Shown here piece after piece: positions 15,138-23,661 of a stretch of 52,774 nt of DNA (its first letter is position 1; the number at the start of each line of letters is the position of its first letter). A model generated the notes under the pieces. The model saw only the letters and a list, made by a program, of their open reading frames with translations. It did no database searches and was not told the origin of the DNA. This DNA is from Legionella gratiana (lineage in GTDB: Bacteria > Pseudomonadota > Gammaproteobacteria > Legionellales > Legionellaceae). The position numbers were made by a program, and so were the translations under genes. The stretch spans positions 7,118 to 59,891 of the forward strand of contig NZ_LNYE01000029.1 of NCBI RefSeq assembly GCF_001467695.1, in the 5' to 3' direction.

Positions 15138-15386
15138 TATTTTAACTACTTTATCGGCATTTTATTGGGAAGGCGCGTCGGTTTTCATAAAAATGACTAT
15201 TTATGAGGTAATGGTGAGTAAGATAAAATGCAAGTAACTCGATACAAATACCCGTTATTTATTTTTAAGTAACGAAATAATGTATCATAATTTAAACTTA
15301 ATATTATTTGTTATTAGGAAATAAGGATTTTTTTCTTAATTCCGTTATTTGCCCAAATGTTGTTTTGTTAGTGAACTTGAATGTAT

Positions 15387-16292
15387 TTACTCATTACTAC
15401 CTAAAAAATAAATAGGATGAAGAGGTAAAAGGTTTTTTTGGTCGTCTCTCATTTTAGGATAATACTCAATCCATAGCTCAATAAGTCTATCGAAATCAAT
15501 TAATTCAATATGTTCTCTGGAGTTAATTGCTTCCTTAATGGCTGGTTTTGAAAACTGACCAGATGTTACAAATATGCCTACATCTGTATTTCTCTTAAGT
15601 GTCCCTGAGAGTTTTTGTATGGCATCTGACGCAACTGAATCTAAAGGTCGATGTTTTACTTGTACGATAATTCTTGGCTGTTTAGTTCCTAAAGGATCCG
15701 TATAAGCAACTATATCTATCCCACCGTCAGGTCCTCGTTCAGTGATATGAGAAATATGATAACCCATTGCATCTAAAAGAGCTGCGACCAAATCTTGAAA
15801 TTCATATGGGTTTTTTTTGTAAATAAATTCTCTAATTCCTGCATTAGCGTTTTCTTCATATTGGTCTAAAAGGGCTTTTTGCAGTTGTCCTGTATCTATG
15901 CTTACTTGTTCGATTTCTTCAATTTCAGACTCATGATTTTCTGTTTTTCTTACTGCATCCCATTGGCGATAAATTTTGTTAGCGCTATTGAGAAGGTATT
16001 CGGGGCCTAATTTAATTGCATCAGCCCCTTCGTTAGTTAAAATCCAGAGCCCTTTATTTTTTCTTAAGTAGCCTGCTTTCATGCAGTCAATTGTATAAAA
16101 ATGGAGAATTGATTCCCACCTTACATAACCTGTTTTTTCATAAATGTGTTTTTCATAGTCATCAAATTCGACAGTTTCACGAATTTTATCAATAACTTCC
16201 TTACCTCTTAACTCACCTCCGGCATTTTTAAGTATGTTGAATGCTGCAAAAATAGTTTTTTCTGCGATTTTTCTGGTCCGTGATTTGGCCAT
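15387..16292 (-). CDS. mrr: Mrr-type restriction endonuclease
   Basis: The 301-residue protein has an N-terminal Mrr_N-like winged region (about residues 1-110, with GELRGKEVIDKI and a WESILHFYTIDCMKAGYL helix) and a C-terminal Mrr catalytic domain. The latter shows PYEFQDLVAALLDAMGYH, then RGPDGGIDIVAY with the catalytic Asp, RIIVQVKHRP with the QXK variant of the PD-(D/E)XK motif, and VGIFVTSGQFS. Mrr proteins are type IV enzymes that cut modified DNA. It is monocistronic and convergent with nothing; the next genes on the strand start 0.2 kb upstream. Confidence 0.85.
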   Translation of the reverse strand: MAKSRTRKIAEKTIFAAFNILKNAGGELRGKEVIDKIRETVEFDDYEKHIYEKTGYVRWESILHFYTIDCMKAGYLRKNKGLWILTNEGADAIKLGPEYLLNSANKIYRQWDAVRKTENHESEIEEIEQVSIDTGQLQKALLDQYEENANAGIREFIYKKNPYEFQDLVAALLDAMGYHISHITERGPDGGIDIVAYTDPLGTKQPRIIVQVKHRPLDSVASDAIQKLSGTLKRNTDVGIFVTSGQFSKPAIKEAINSREHIELIDFDRLIELWIEYYPKMRDDQKNLLPLHPIYFLGSNE

Positions 16293-16447
16293 GCTCGTCC
16301 ATATTTAACTAATTCTTTTTAAATAATAGAAGTAATAGATCTAATGGTCAAAATTGGCGTTGAATTGAAAACATTATATATTCTGCATTGCGAAGGTGTA
16401 TTTTGCCTTAATTTGGCCAAAACAACTGATGGGTTTCGAATAGCAAA

Positions 16448-16473
16448 TAGCCCGGTTGCTTGCAACTGGGCTA
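16448..16473. repeat. REP-like hairpin
   Basis: TAGCCCGGTTGC and GCAACTGGGCTA form a 12-bp stem with one wobble pair and a 2-base loop. It lies 35 bases past the stop of the minus-strand exported protein gene, without a strong T-tract. It could be a dispersed intergenic hairpin or a transcription end. Confidence 0.5.
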
Positions 16474-16508
16474 GCTACACTTCCTACAGCGATCCAAGCT
16501 CATAGAAA

Positions 16509-17339
16509 CTAAGATGGTTGTTGGTAAGATTCTATACGATTAGCCAAGGCGATCACATCTGCACGTAATTGCTGACTGAATTCTGGATTAGCGCACTCAA
16601 GTTCTCTGGTAAAGGTGCTGTCATACCACTTTATTTTATAAACAAACCCTGTTTCTTTACTGCCCTTAACCAGAACTATACTTGGTTTATTTTGGACATC
16701 ATAGGTAACAAGTTCTTTTATTAACTCAACGCCGCTATGTGCGAGCTTTCTATTGTGTTCGGTGAACGCACAACTACCGATGCTATCTTTTTCAAAGAAT
16801 TGAACCGCACCATCCCATCCGTCGCCATCATCGCCATTTTTTACAGATTTGTAAGCACCATAAGGAGCTACACCTATGTTTATCGTCATTTCTTCCTTAG
16901 GAGCGCCGACAAAAGTATAGGCTAGCTTGAGTTCGTTACTATATGGTCTTATATGAGTGCTTTCAGGGGATAGAACACCTTTATATTTTTTAATTTGATA
17001 TGATGCAACATGCTTTAAATCCATTAGCTCTTTTGCTCGTGGGTCGTTGTCTTTAACATAGCCATTTTTTTGTTGTTCTTCATTCATAGCCAGATATTCT
17101 TTAATTTTTTTTGCCATATGAGCATCATTTGCATTTTGTTTTATGTCTTTGCTATCTATATAAGTGCTGGCAGAAACAATATTAATTTCGTTGTATTCAG
17201 GTATTGAAATGCCTGATTTAGCAAGAATCGCTTTATTCCTCTGATTAATTTCTTCTTTTGTTAAAGGTTTCTGATCATTTGCCAAGGTATTAAGTGAAAA
17301 TAAAGCAGATATTCCTGCAACTAATAACGTCTTTTTCAT
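16509..17339 (-). CDS. Exported protein of unknown function
   Basis: The 276-residue product begins with a clear signal peptide (MKKTLLVAGISALFSLNTLA, cleavage expected after ANA-like TLA-N). The mature part is mixed charged and soluble, with two cysteines (in GSCAFTEH and RELECANPEF) that may form a disulfide in the periplasm. I recognise no domain. It lies 28 bases downstream of the next exported-protein gene on the same strand, so the two are likely an operon. The location between an Mrr gene and traM suggests cargo at the edge of the conjugation module. Possible roles such as surface exclusion or an exported effector are speculation. Confidence 0.6.
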   Translation of the reverse strand: MKKTLLVAGISALFSLNTLANDQKPLTKEEINQRNKAILAKSGISIPEYNEINIVSASTYIDSKDIKQNANDAHMAKKIKEYLAMNEEQQKNGYVKDNDPRAKELMDLKHVASYQIKKYKGVLSPESTHIRPYSNELKLAYTFVGAPKEEMTINIGVAPYGAYKSVKNGDDGDGWDGAVQFFEKDSIGSCAFTEHNRKLAHSGVELIKELVTYDVQNKPSIVLVKGSKETGFVYKIKWYDSTFTRELECANPEFSQQLRADVIALANRIESYQQPS

Positions 17340-17367
17340 TTGATTATTCCTTTATTACTTAAGTCTT

Positions 17368-17739
17368 TTAATAATCCCACCATCCATTATAAATACTGCA
17401 ATCACCCACATAAGTTGAATCAAATGGGACTCTTCCATTGCCGTAATCGCTGAGATAATGATAACCAGAAACTGTCCAACGATGATCATTCAATGGAGCC
17501 TCTCCCCAATGCACTGCCGCCTGTCTCCACGTTACAGCATACCCCGTATCTATATAGTGATAACCCCCATAAATATTGTTATGAAAGCTTTGTACTCGCC
17601 AATCATAAGAATGACCAAGCCACCAAGTTATAGACTCGTTATTATAACAATTAGCTCTACTATGGACAGTTGTCGATACCAATCCGGCATGAGAATTTAT
17701 TGAAACAACTAATGCCATCAAAAACAATGCTCTATTCAT
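17368..17739 (-). CDS. Small aromatic-rich exported protein
   Basis: The 123-residue product starts with a signal peptide (MNRALFLMALVVSINSHA) and the mature chain is strikingly rich in Trp and Tyr (for example WWLGHSYDWRV and NGWWDY at the C-terminus), with two cysteines (RANCYNN and GDCSIYN) positioned to form one disulfide spanning most of the protein. I know no family. It is the first gene of a probable two-gene operon with the 276-residue exported protein. A compact secreted carbohydrate- or surface-binding domain would fit the composition, but nothing proves it. Confidence 0.6.
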   Translation of the reverse strand: MNRALFLMALVVSINSHAGLVSTTVHSRANCYNNESITWWLGHSYDWRVQSFHNNIYGGYHYIDTGYAVTWRQAAVHWGEAPLNDHRWTVSGYHYLSDYGNGRVPFDSTYVGDCSIYNGWWDY

Positions 17740-17882
17740 CCAATCACTCCATTTCCATTACCTCTAAAAAGCGAAGGCGAATCTACTGAAAAGAAGATTA
17801 CAAGTCAAATGGTTATTGTTATTCCTTATCCTCAATTGGATTTTTTCCAGTATAGATAGCCATACTGGATAATTAAGTTGAT

Positions 17883-17913
17883 AAAAATGAGAAGTCCCAA
17901 TCTGGGACAACTC
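17883..17913 (-). terminator. Candidate terminator of the traKLM operon
   Basis: On the minus strand GTCCCA-GAT-TGGGAC forms a hairpin (17894-17908), extended by GAG/CTC after two mismatches, followed by TCATTTTTAT. It lies about 30 bases past the traM stop, fitting a Rho-independent terminator. Confidence 0.55.
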
Positions 17914-17940
17914 TTTTTGCGTTCTGAATAAATACAGGAC

Positions 17941-18378
17941 TTATTTACAAAACAATAAGAGAAGCATACAAGAGGCAGCAAAAAATGTGGCTGATGATAC
18001 CAATGCAAATCGACTAAATTTTTGCGTCTTTTGAGTTAAGGAGTGAACATCAATTAATGAATCCGAGATCAATTTCTTCATAGTTTGAACTGATTCTCTA
18101 GTAGATTCTTGCAGTAATCTAGTTATAGCTTCTTTACTACTAGCTAATGCGACATTGAGAACCTTTTCAGCTTTTCCCTTGGCATCATCTTTCCATTGAG
18201 AGGAAATACTTTCCATTTCTTCTCGGAACTGCATCAGCAAATTTTGTTGGGCTTTTCGATTTTCCTCAATCAGTTGTTCATTCATGGTCTGAAGAATTAG
18301 GATTGGATCGTCTTTACCCAAAAGTACACCATGTTTGATGCTGATGTTTTGAATGATTTTATCAAGATTTTCTGACAT
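17941..18378 (-). CDS. traM: TraM-like conjugal transfer protein
   Basis: The 145-residue protein is largely helical with a predicted coiled coil (about residues 35-110, QLIEENRKAQQNLLMQF onward) and one C-terminal membrane segment (FALVSSATFFAASCMLLLLF) ending just two residues later. It is third in traK-traL-traM, the order found on one side of oriT in RK2, and starts in a one-base overlap with the traL stop. RK2 TraM is needed for efficient transfer by an unknown mechanism. Identification rests on position, size and topology more than on a motif. Confidence 0.7.
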   Translation of the reverse strand: MSENLDKIIQNISIKHGVLLGKDDPILILQTMNEQLIEENRKAQQNLLMQFREEMESISSQWKDDAKGKAEKVLNVALASSKEAITRLLQESTRESVQTMKKLISDSLIDVHSLTQKTQKFSRFALVSSATFFAASCMLLLLFCK

Positions 18379-19103
18379 TAGATTACCTTGGCGCTATCTA
18401 GCTGCCCAAAGAGTTGATCGCGGACGATTTTTAAGCGTTGACGGGTCATAATGCTTTTTTCTGGTGTATCCAAAATTTCATCGAAGGTCAGTTTCTGTTG
18501 AAGCATCTCGGTTAGATCTCGGCCATATGTTTCTTTTTTCAGATCGGGGATTTGAATTAAGGCTGATATTCTGTCCTTGTTATCTCGATAGGCTTTCAGT
18601 TGTTCAAAGGATTTGCCTTCATGTTCTATGGCTCCCCAGTAGGGGTTGAGCCAAACAACAAATTGCGCTTCATTTGCAAATTGGTCAACCAGCTGTGCAA
18701 AGCCATTAATGGTATCGAATAAGGCCTGGCCGCCGGTAACGACAGTATGAATCAGCATTTCATGGCCTAATTCCTTTAACAAAGCTGGAACTTGGTTACT
18801 GATGAGGTAATGCGACAGAGGTACAAAGGAGCTGGCACCGTTGTCAATGACAACATCATTAGTTGTTGAGGCAATTTTTTCGATGAGGGCATCGAAGAGT
18901 CGGGGATTGATTTCATCACCACTCATGACCTGAATATGGTCCACGTTTAAGGCCTTAAAGCCATGAAAGGTTGAGTTGATAGGGTCGGTGTCAATACACA
19001 GTGGGGTTTGGCCTTTGTGTTGTTTGTATTGTGCAGTTGTTGCTGAAATAAATGATTTGCCGACACCGCCTTTGCCTTGCAGTGTGATATGTATTTTTGC
19101 CAT
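18378..19103 (-). CDS. traL: TraL, ParA-like ATPase of the IncP leading region
   Basis: The 241-residue protein begins MAKIHITLQGKGGVGKS, a deviant Walker A loop (residues 10-17) of ParA/MinD-type ATPases, followed by PLCIDTDPINSTF with the A' aspartates and DVVIDNGASSF as Walker B. Overall it resembles IncP TraL and not a chromosomal ParA, since no partner ParB is present. It lies between traK and traM with single-base overlaps, so the three are one transcript reading away from oriT1. Its exact role in transfer is not known; it may position or stabilise the relaxosome. Confidence 0.8.
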   Translation of the reverse strand: MAKIHITLQGKGGVGKSFISATTAQYKQHKGQTPLCIDTDPINSTFHGFKALNVDHIQVMSGDEINPRLFDALIEKIASTTNDVVIDNGASSFVPLSHYLISNQVPALLKELGHEMLIHTVVTGGQALFDTINGFAQLVDQFANEAQFVVWLNPYWGAIEHEGKSFEQLKAYRDNKDRISALIQIPDLKKETYGRDLTEMLQQKLTFDEILDTPEKSIMTRQRLKIVRDQLFGQLDSAKVI

Positions 19104-19444
19104 TACAAGAGTTCCTCCAGGTTGGGTTTTGGATTAAAAGTAAAGCCGCGAATTTCAGTTTTTGCCTTACTTTTAGCCTGTTTATCTTCCTTGATGTTCT
19201 CCTGAGATGGCCTTTTTTCTGCAGCAATTGAACGTGCTACATAGCCACAAAATGTTTTATATGAAAATGAGATTTTGCCTTCTTCAACTAAAGTTTCCCA
19301 GACCAACTTTATGGACCAGCCGTCAGCCAATGCCGCATCTATATCCGGCTTTTGCGCAAGAAAAGCGGCTTTATTGACTGATTTATCAGAGCATTTCCTG
19401 GTCATCTGCTTGGCTGCGATTCGTTCGCTGAGGGAGTTTTCCAC
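19103..19444 (-). CDS. traK: TraK, oriT-binding protein
   Basis: The 113-residue protein has the TraK core NKAAFLAQKPDIDAAL, then IKLVWETLVEEGKISFSYKT and FCGYVARSI, a small DNA-binding domain with a helix-turn-helix flavour, and a Lys-rich linker leading to a conserved tail. In RK2, TraK wraps an intrinsically bent AT-rich region of oriT to open the nic site. Here the intergenic region between traK and oriT1 (19445-19678) is very AT-rich with repeated GTAATTA/TTAATTA elements, a suitable target. The gene starts 240 bases from the nick and is read away from it. A broken paralogue lies beside oriT2. Confidence 0.85.
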   Translation of the reverse strand: MENSLSERIAAKQMTRKCSDKSVNKAAFLAQKPDIDAALADGWSIKLVWETLVEEGKISFSYKTFCGYVARSIAAEKRPSQENIKEDKQAKSKAKTEIRGFTFNPKPNLEELL

Positions 19445-19678
19445 GTCATACCGTCACTTTATTATTGTTCTTTTCGATGTTATGAAATATTGCGTTGTAC
19501 TGCAATAGGTTATGTAATTTTCCTTCCCTTTTGCGTAATTAAATAAGCCATTAAGTGTACTTAAGTGTAATTTATCGTAATTAATTGTAATTATCAGTAA
19601 TTAATAGGGCGTTACAAAAAATAACCTTGAAAGTACATAAAATTACCTGATAGTATCCCATTTAATGAACTTAAAACG

Positions 19679-19761
19679 CAGGGCAAGATAGGTGAAGTTA
19701 GCTAACCAGCACGCTGGCTACCAAACCTCACGAGTCTTATTCGCACCTTCGGTGCTCAACG
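19679..19761 (-). other. oriT1: IncP-type origin of transfer
   Basis: The plus strand reads CAGGGCAAGATAGGTGAAG, the complement of the RK2-type nic motif CTTCACCTATCTTG^CCC, so the predicted nick is on the minus strand between 19684 and 19683. Next come GTTAGCTAAC, a CCAGC-GCTGG stem, and TTATTCGCACC-GGTGCTCAACG, all laid out as in RK2 oriT. It lies between divergent traK and traJ, as in RK2. The leading strand would enter the recipient traK-side first and traI last. A near-identical inverted copy is at 4938-5020. Confidence 0.9.
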
Positions 19762-19793
19762 AAAAAACTGTGTTTTGAGTTCAAATCGATACT

Positions 19794-19811
19794 CAAAGGA
19801 TTGCATAACCA
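19794..19811 (+). repeat. Shared leader motif, copy 2 (traJ)
   Basis: CAAAGGATTGCATAACCA matches the sequence before the traK-like gene (5325-5342) in 17 of 18 positions. It lies 24 bases before the traJ start. Confidence 0.5.
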
Positions 19812-19835
19812 CTTAATTAAGAGGTCGGCATCCTT

Positions 19836-20189
19836 ATGGACGAGAAACTTAAAACACCCACCAGAAAAAATGGTCGTCATCTTCGCGTACCTGTTTTGCC
19901 TTCCGAAGAAATTCAAATTAAATCGAATGCAGCCACTGCTGGCCTTTCAATTGCCGAGTACTTAAGGCGGATCAGTCTCGGTTATCAAATTCAAAGTAGT
20001 GTTGATAAGGATTACATACTGCAACTAACCAAAATCAATGGGGACTTAGGACGGCTTGGCGGACTGTTAAAATTATGGCTGACTCAGGATAAACGTGTTG
20101 CGCACTTTGACCTCCAAACAATAAGAACATTGTTAAGTCGTATTCAAACCACGCAGGATACGATGTTTGAAGTGGTGAAAAAACTATGA
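19836..20189 (+). CDS. traJ: TraJ, relaxosome DNA-binding accessory protein
   Basis: The 117-residue protein is a small basic ribbon-helix-helix type: RHLRVPVLPSEEIQIKSNA forms the strand and first helix, AGLSIAEYLRRISLG the second, followed by a helical tail (DLGRLGGLLKLWLTQ) typical of TraJ/MobC proteins. In RK2, TraJ binds a sequence just beside nic and recruits TraI. It is the first gene on the relaxase side of oriT1, 75 bases from it, and its stop overlaps the traI start by ATGA, so dosage of the two is coupled. Confidence 0.88.
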   Translation: MDEKLKTPTRKNGRHLRVPVLPSEEIQIKSNAATAGLSIAEYLRRISLGYQIQSSVDKDYILQLTKINGDLGRLGGLLKLWLTQDKRVAHFDLQTIRTLLSRIQTTQDTMFEVVKKL

Positions 20190-22048
20190 TTATTCGCCAT
20201 ATTCCTATGAAAAAAACAAGACTTAGTAGTTTTTCAGGGCTTGTTCAGTATCTTTGTAATACACAAAACAAGAAGGAACGTGTGGGCAAAGTCAGACTAT
20301 CAAACTGTAATAGTATCGATCCCATTTGGGCTGTTCGGGAGGTATTAGCAACACAGGCTAAAAACCAGAGAGCGTCGGGCGATAAAACCTACCATATGCT
20401 CATTTCTTTTGCTCCAGGAGAAAACCCTTCATCTCAAGTTTTACAGGAAATTGAAGACAGAGTGGCATCGTCGATTGGATTTAAAGAACATCAAAGAATC
20501 TCTGTTGTTCATCATGACACAGACAATCTCCATATTCATGTTGCGATTAATAAAATTCATCCCCAAACCTTTAATATGATTGAACCTTATAGGGCATATA
20601 AGACCTTTGCCGAGGTTGCATCCATGCTCGAAATTGAATTAGGTCTCCAAACAACCAATCATCAAACTCGTAAAAGCCGTTCGGAAAATCGTGCGGACGA
20701 TATGGAGCTCTATTCAGGTATTGAGAGCCTGATTAACTGGATGAAGCGCAATTGTAGAGAGCAAATCGAAGCGGCCCAAAATTGGAGCGACTTACATAAG
20801 GTTTTAGCGAAACACCATATGAGAATACTAATCAGGGCTAATGGCTTTATTTTTTGTGATGAGGATGGTCTTACAGTCAAAGCAAGTTCTATATCCAGAA
20901 ATTTTTCAAAACAACGTCTTGAATCAAAGCTTGGTGAGTTTGAACCATTGCTTTCAATAACTAATCTATCATCATCCAATGTTTATCGGTATGAACCACT
21001 AAACAAAACTATTATCAGTAGTGAACTCTATGCCCAATACCAGCATGAAAAAGCACAAATCCAAAATTTACGTTCAACAAAACTAAAACACTTGCGCGTA
21101 GCTAGAGCCAAATTGATTGATAAGGCCAAAAAAAGGGGACGAATGAAACGAACCGCTTTAAAGTTAATGAACCTTCCAAGAATGAGCAAAAAGTTTCTTT
21201 ATCAGCAAATCAATAAAACCCTCCTGCACGACATTGAGAGCATCAGGAAAAATTATACGCATGTTCGTCACAGTTTAATGGAAAATTATCAAAATAAGAC
21301 CTGGGCTGATTGGCTACAAAAAAAAGCACAAAGTGGTGACCAGGATGCTTTAATGGCAATGCGTTATCGTAACCGAAAAAACAAAAGTAATTACACGATA
21401 TCAGGCACCGACTCAGTTTTTCCCTCTTTTAATTTTGGACAAATCGACTCTGTTACTAAAGAAGGTACTGAGATTTATAAAAAGGATAACGCCATCATCA
21501 GAGACAATGGAAAAGAAATTGTAATTTCTAAAGGTGGTTCTATTCCTGCGCTTAAAAAAGCCTTGGAAATGGCAAGGCAGCGCTATGGTGACTGTATTTG
21601 TGTAAACGGGTCTCCACTATTTAAAAAAATTATCTTGCAAATTGTCAGTCAATATCAAATGCCAATCACTTTTGCTGATTTAGATTTGGAAAGTCAACGT
21701 CGAAAACTAAATTTTGAACAGGAGAAATCTCATGATCAATCAAGATCAAACCGACAAAGCTATCGAGGAAGAACTTCAGGAGGCCATGAGGCTGCTGGAA
21801 CAGCCACTGGAAATAGAAGGGGCAGTACAAAGCCCCACTCTTTCAGCATTAGACAAGGCTCGCCAGCCAAAGATCACGACAGCTTGCGAAACTTGTCCAA
21901 ACTCCATCTGGTTCAGTTCACCGGAGGAGGTCAAGTGCTATTGCCGGATAATGCACATGATCACATGGAGCGGAAAGGATTCAAACCTGATAACCATGTG
22001 CGACGGGAAGTTTCTGGAGTAAAAAAGAAAGGAAAAAATCTTAAATAA
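20186..22048 (+). CDS. traI: TraI relaxase, MOBP type
   Basis: The 620-residue relaxase has all three motifs of the IncP family at the same numbers as RK2 TraI. Tyr22 (in GLVQYLCN) is the nicking tyrosine, Ser74 (in HMLISFAPGE) contacts the nic region, and His116 ends HHDTDNLHIHVAINKIHP, the metal-binding motif. Residues 1-300 are the relaxase domain. The middle is basic and helical, and residues about 420-500 carry a conserved KGGSIPALKKALEMARQRYG/LDLESQRRKL region. The C-terminus is overlapped in another frame by a traH-like ORF, also as in RK2. It is shorter than the 732-residue RK2 protein but appears complete. Confidence 0.93.
   Translation: MIIRHIPMKKTRLSSFSGLVQYLCNTQNKKERVGKVRLSNCNSIDPIWAVREVLATQAKNQRASGDKTYHMLISFAPGENPSSQVLQEIEDRVASSIGFKEHQRISVVHHDTDNLHIHVAINKIHPQTFNMIEPYRAYKTFAEVASMLEIELGLQTTNHQTRKSRSENRADDMELYSGIESLINWMKRNCREQIEAAQNWSDLHKVLAKHHMRILIRANGFIFCDEDGLTVKASSISRNFSKQRLESKLGEFEPLLSITNLSSSNVYRYEPLNKTIISSELYAQYQHEKAQIQNLRSTKLKHLRVARAKLIDKAKKRGRMKRTALKLMNLPRMSKKFLYQQINKTLLHDIESIRKNYTHVRHSLMENYQNKTWADWLQKKAQSGDQDALMAMRYRNRKNKSNYTISGTDSVFPSFNFGQIDSVTKEGTEIYKKDNAIIRDNGKEIVISKGGSIPALKKALEMARQRYGDCICVNGSPLFKKIILQIVSQYQMPITFADLDLESQRRKLNFEQEKSHDQSRSNRQSYRGRTSGGHEAAGTATGNRRGSTKPHSFSIRQGSPAKDHDSLRNLSKLHLVQFTGGGQVLLPDNAHDHMERKGFKPDNHVRREVSGVKKKGKNLK
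21732..22022 (+). CDS. TraH-like small acidic protein nested inside traI
   Basis: A 96-codon ORF lies wholly within the 3' end of traI in a different frame. It starts at the ATG at 21732 with GGAGA 7 bases upstream. The product has an acidic helical N-terminus (DKAIEEELQEAMRLLEQPLE) and a patterned cysteine region CETCPNSIWF, VKCYCRIMH and ITMCDGKF, which looks selected and not accidental. RK2 traH is likewise embedded in traI. The function of TraH is unknown; the cysteines could bind metal. An alternate upstream in-frame start at 21714 lacks a ribosome site. Confidence 0.6.
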   Translation: MINQDQTDKAIEEELQEAMRLLEQPLEIEGAVQSPTLSALDKARQPKITTACETCPNSIWFSSPEEVKCYCRIMHMITWSGKDSNLITMCDGKFLE

Positions 22049-22169
22049 CACATAAAATCAACCGTCATAACGATGAAACCTGATCAGAACTAATTCTAGT
22101 AAAATCATTAGAGTACTATCATGTATGGTACTGATGTTATAAAATGAATTTCTTCTCACTAATCAAGGC

Positions 22170-23228
22170 ATGGAAACCGTGAATTTAGAAAAGGTACAAT
22201 TCAAGACGATAGATTTATCTGACCCTTTTTTTGATTCGTTGAAGTCTGATTACTTGGAATTTCCAAATTGGTTTAAAAAAAAATCAGAAGAATTTGCTTA
22301 TATATTTAGAAATGATAGCGGTCTTATTGATGGATTTTTGTACTTAAAGCAAGAAAGTGAAGCTATCCCTGATGTTATTCCCCCATTGCCTCCAAAACAG
22401 AGGATTAAAGTTGGAACAATGAAAATAAATGCTCATGGAACAAAATTGGGTGAGAGGTTCTTAAAAAAAATTTTTGACCACGCTATCTTTGAAAGTGTAA
22501 GTGAGATTTATGTCACCGTGTTTCCGCATCATACCAATTTAGTGACTTTATTCGAACGTTATGGTTTTAATTGCACAGCTGAAAAAATCACACAAAATGG
22601 CAAGGAGTTAGTTTTAATAAAAAAAATGTTTGGGCCATACGCAGATATAATCTCAAATTATCCCCTCATTAATATTGCAGGTCAGAAAATATATTTGCTT
22701 TCTTTGTATCCCAAATGGCATACACGCTTGTTACCAGATTCAATCTTAAAGGGTGAAAATAGTAATGTGGTACAGGATATATCATACACTAATAGCATTC
22801 ATAAAGTTTATTTAGCCTCCATGAAAGGAATGGATAATTTAAAAAAAGGAGATGTGCTGGTTATTTATCGTACAAATGATAATAAAGGGCCCGCTCGATA
22901 TCGGTCTGTAGTAACCTCTATTTGTGTATTAGAAGAATATAAATCAATTTACGAATTTAAAGAGCTAGAGCAGTTTCTGGCTTATTGCGATCCATACAGT
23001 GTTTTCGAGAAATCTGAATTAGAAGATTTTTGGAAAAATAAAAAATATACTCATATCATTAGATTTACCTACAACTTGGCTCTAAGAAAGAGAATAATTC
23101 GTGACGATCTGATTAACCAGATTGGATTAAATGAACATGATTATTGGGGATTTAAGCCACTAACTAACGAACAATTTTTAGAAATCATCAAAAGGGGCGA
23201 AATAGATGAAAGTCTTATTGTCCATTAA
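22170..23228 (+). CDS. GNAT-like acetyltransferase with C-terminal PUA/EVE-like domain
   Basis: The first half of this 352-residue protein is a GNAT fold: strand KVGTMKINAHGTKLGERFLKK contains the acetyl-CoA-binding turn (HGTKLGE in place of the usual RxxGxG), and ETVNLEKV...LYVTVFPHHTNLVTLFERYGFNCTAEK is the later part. The second half (about residues 165-350) has KGDVLVIYRTNDNKGPARYRSVVTSICVL, like an EVE/PUA-type nucleic-acid-binding barrel. It overlaps the next ASCH-domain gene by 23 bases. The pair sits as cargo between traI and the traC terminator, is AT-rich, and may be an RNA-modifying or toxin-like module; this is inference. Confidence 0.65.
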   Translation: METVNLEKVQFKTIDLSDPFFDSLKSDYLEFPNWFKKKSEEFAYIFRNDSGLIDGFLYLKQESEAIPDVIPPLPPKQRIKVGTMKINAHGTKLGERFLKKIFDHAIFESVSEIYVTVFPHHTNLVTLFERYGFNCTAEKITQNGKELVLIKKMFGPYADIISNYPLINIAGQKIYLLSLYPKWHTRLLPDSILKGENSNVVQDISYTNSIHKVYLASMKGMDNLKKGDVLVIYRTNDNKGPARYRSVVTSICVLEEYKSIYEFKELEQFLAYCDPYSVFEKSELEDFWKNKKYTHIIRFTYNLALRKRIIRDDLINQIGLNEHDYWGFKPLTNEQFLEIIKRGEIDESLIVH

Positions 23229-23577
23229 ACCAGAATATGCAGAAAAAATATTAAATGGAAAAAAGAAATTTGAATTTCGTAAGGTTATACCTAAAGCAGG
23301 AGCCAAAACGGTTCTTCTTTATGCGACTAAACCAATAGGTAAAATTGTTGGTGAATTTGAAGTTGATTCATTTTTATCAGAAAAACCAAATAAATTATGG
23401 GATCTAACTTCTGATTTTTCAGGGATATCTGAGTGCTTTTTTTATAAATATTTTGAAGGCTATGAAACTGCACATGCTTTCAAGATTAGCAAAGTATACA
23501 GATATAAAGAACCAGTAGATATTAAAGCTGTTTTAGCTAGTGGAGTTATTCCTCAATCCTTTTGTTATTTAAAATAG
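23206..23577 (+). CDS. ASCH-domain protein
   Basis: The 123-residue protein is a single ASCH domain: LLSIKPEYAEKILNGKKKFEFRK holds the signature GxKxxEFRK, followed by VLLYATKPIGKIVGEFEV with the strand-turn-strand core. ASCH domains are PUA-like barrels that bind RNA; some are ribonucleases or modify or hydrolyse nucleosides. The gene starts inside the GNAT/EVE-like gene, so both are expressed together, and an RNA-centred partnership is likely. A strong hairpin terminator follows 30 bases after the stop. Confidence 0.8.
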   Translation: MKVLLSIKPEYAEKILNGKKKFEFRKVIPKAGAKTVLLYATKPIGKIVGEFEVDSFLSEKPNKLWDLTSDFSGISECFFYKYFEGYETAHAFKISKVYRYKEPVDIKAVLASGVIPQSFCYLK

Positions 23578-23607
23578 CCTTGCACTCCAGTATTAACTGA
23601 AAATTTT

Positions 23608-23647
23608 ATGGCGGGCAGAATTAAAATATTATTATTTTGCCTGCCAT
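23608..23647. terminator. Bidirectional hairpin terminator
   Basis: ATGGCGGGCA (23608-23617) and TGCCTGCCAT (23638-23647) form a 10-bp stem with one wobble pair, and AAAATA/TATTTT can extend pairing inside. It lies between the convergent ASCH gene and traC stops and can end both transcripts. Confidence 0.65.
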
Positions 23648-23661
23648 AATCTGCTTCAATC

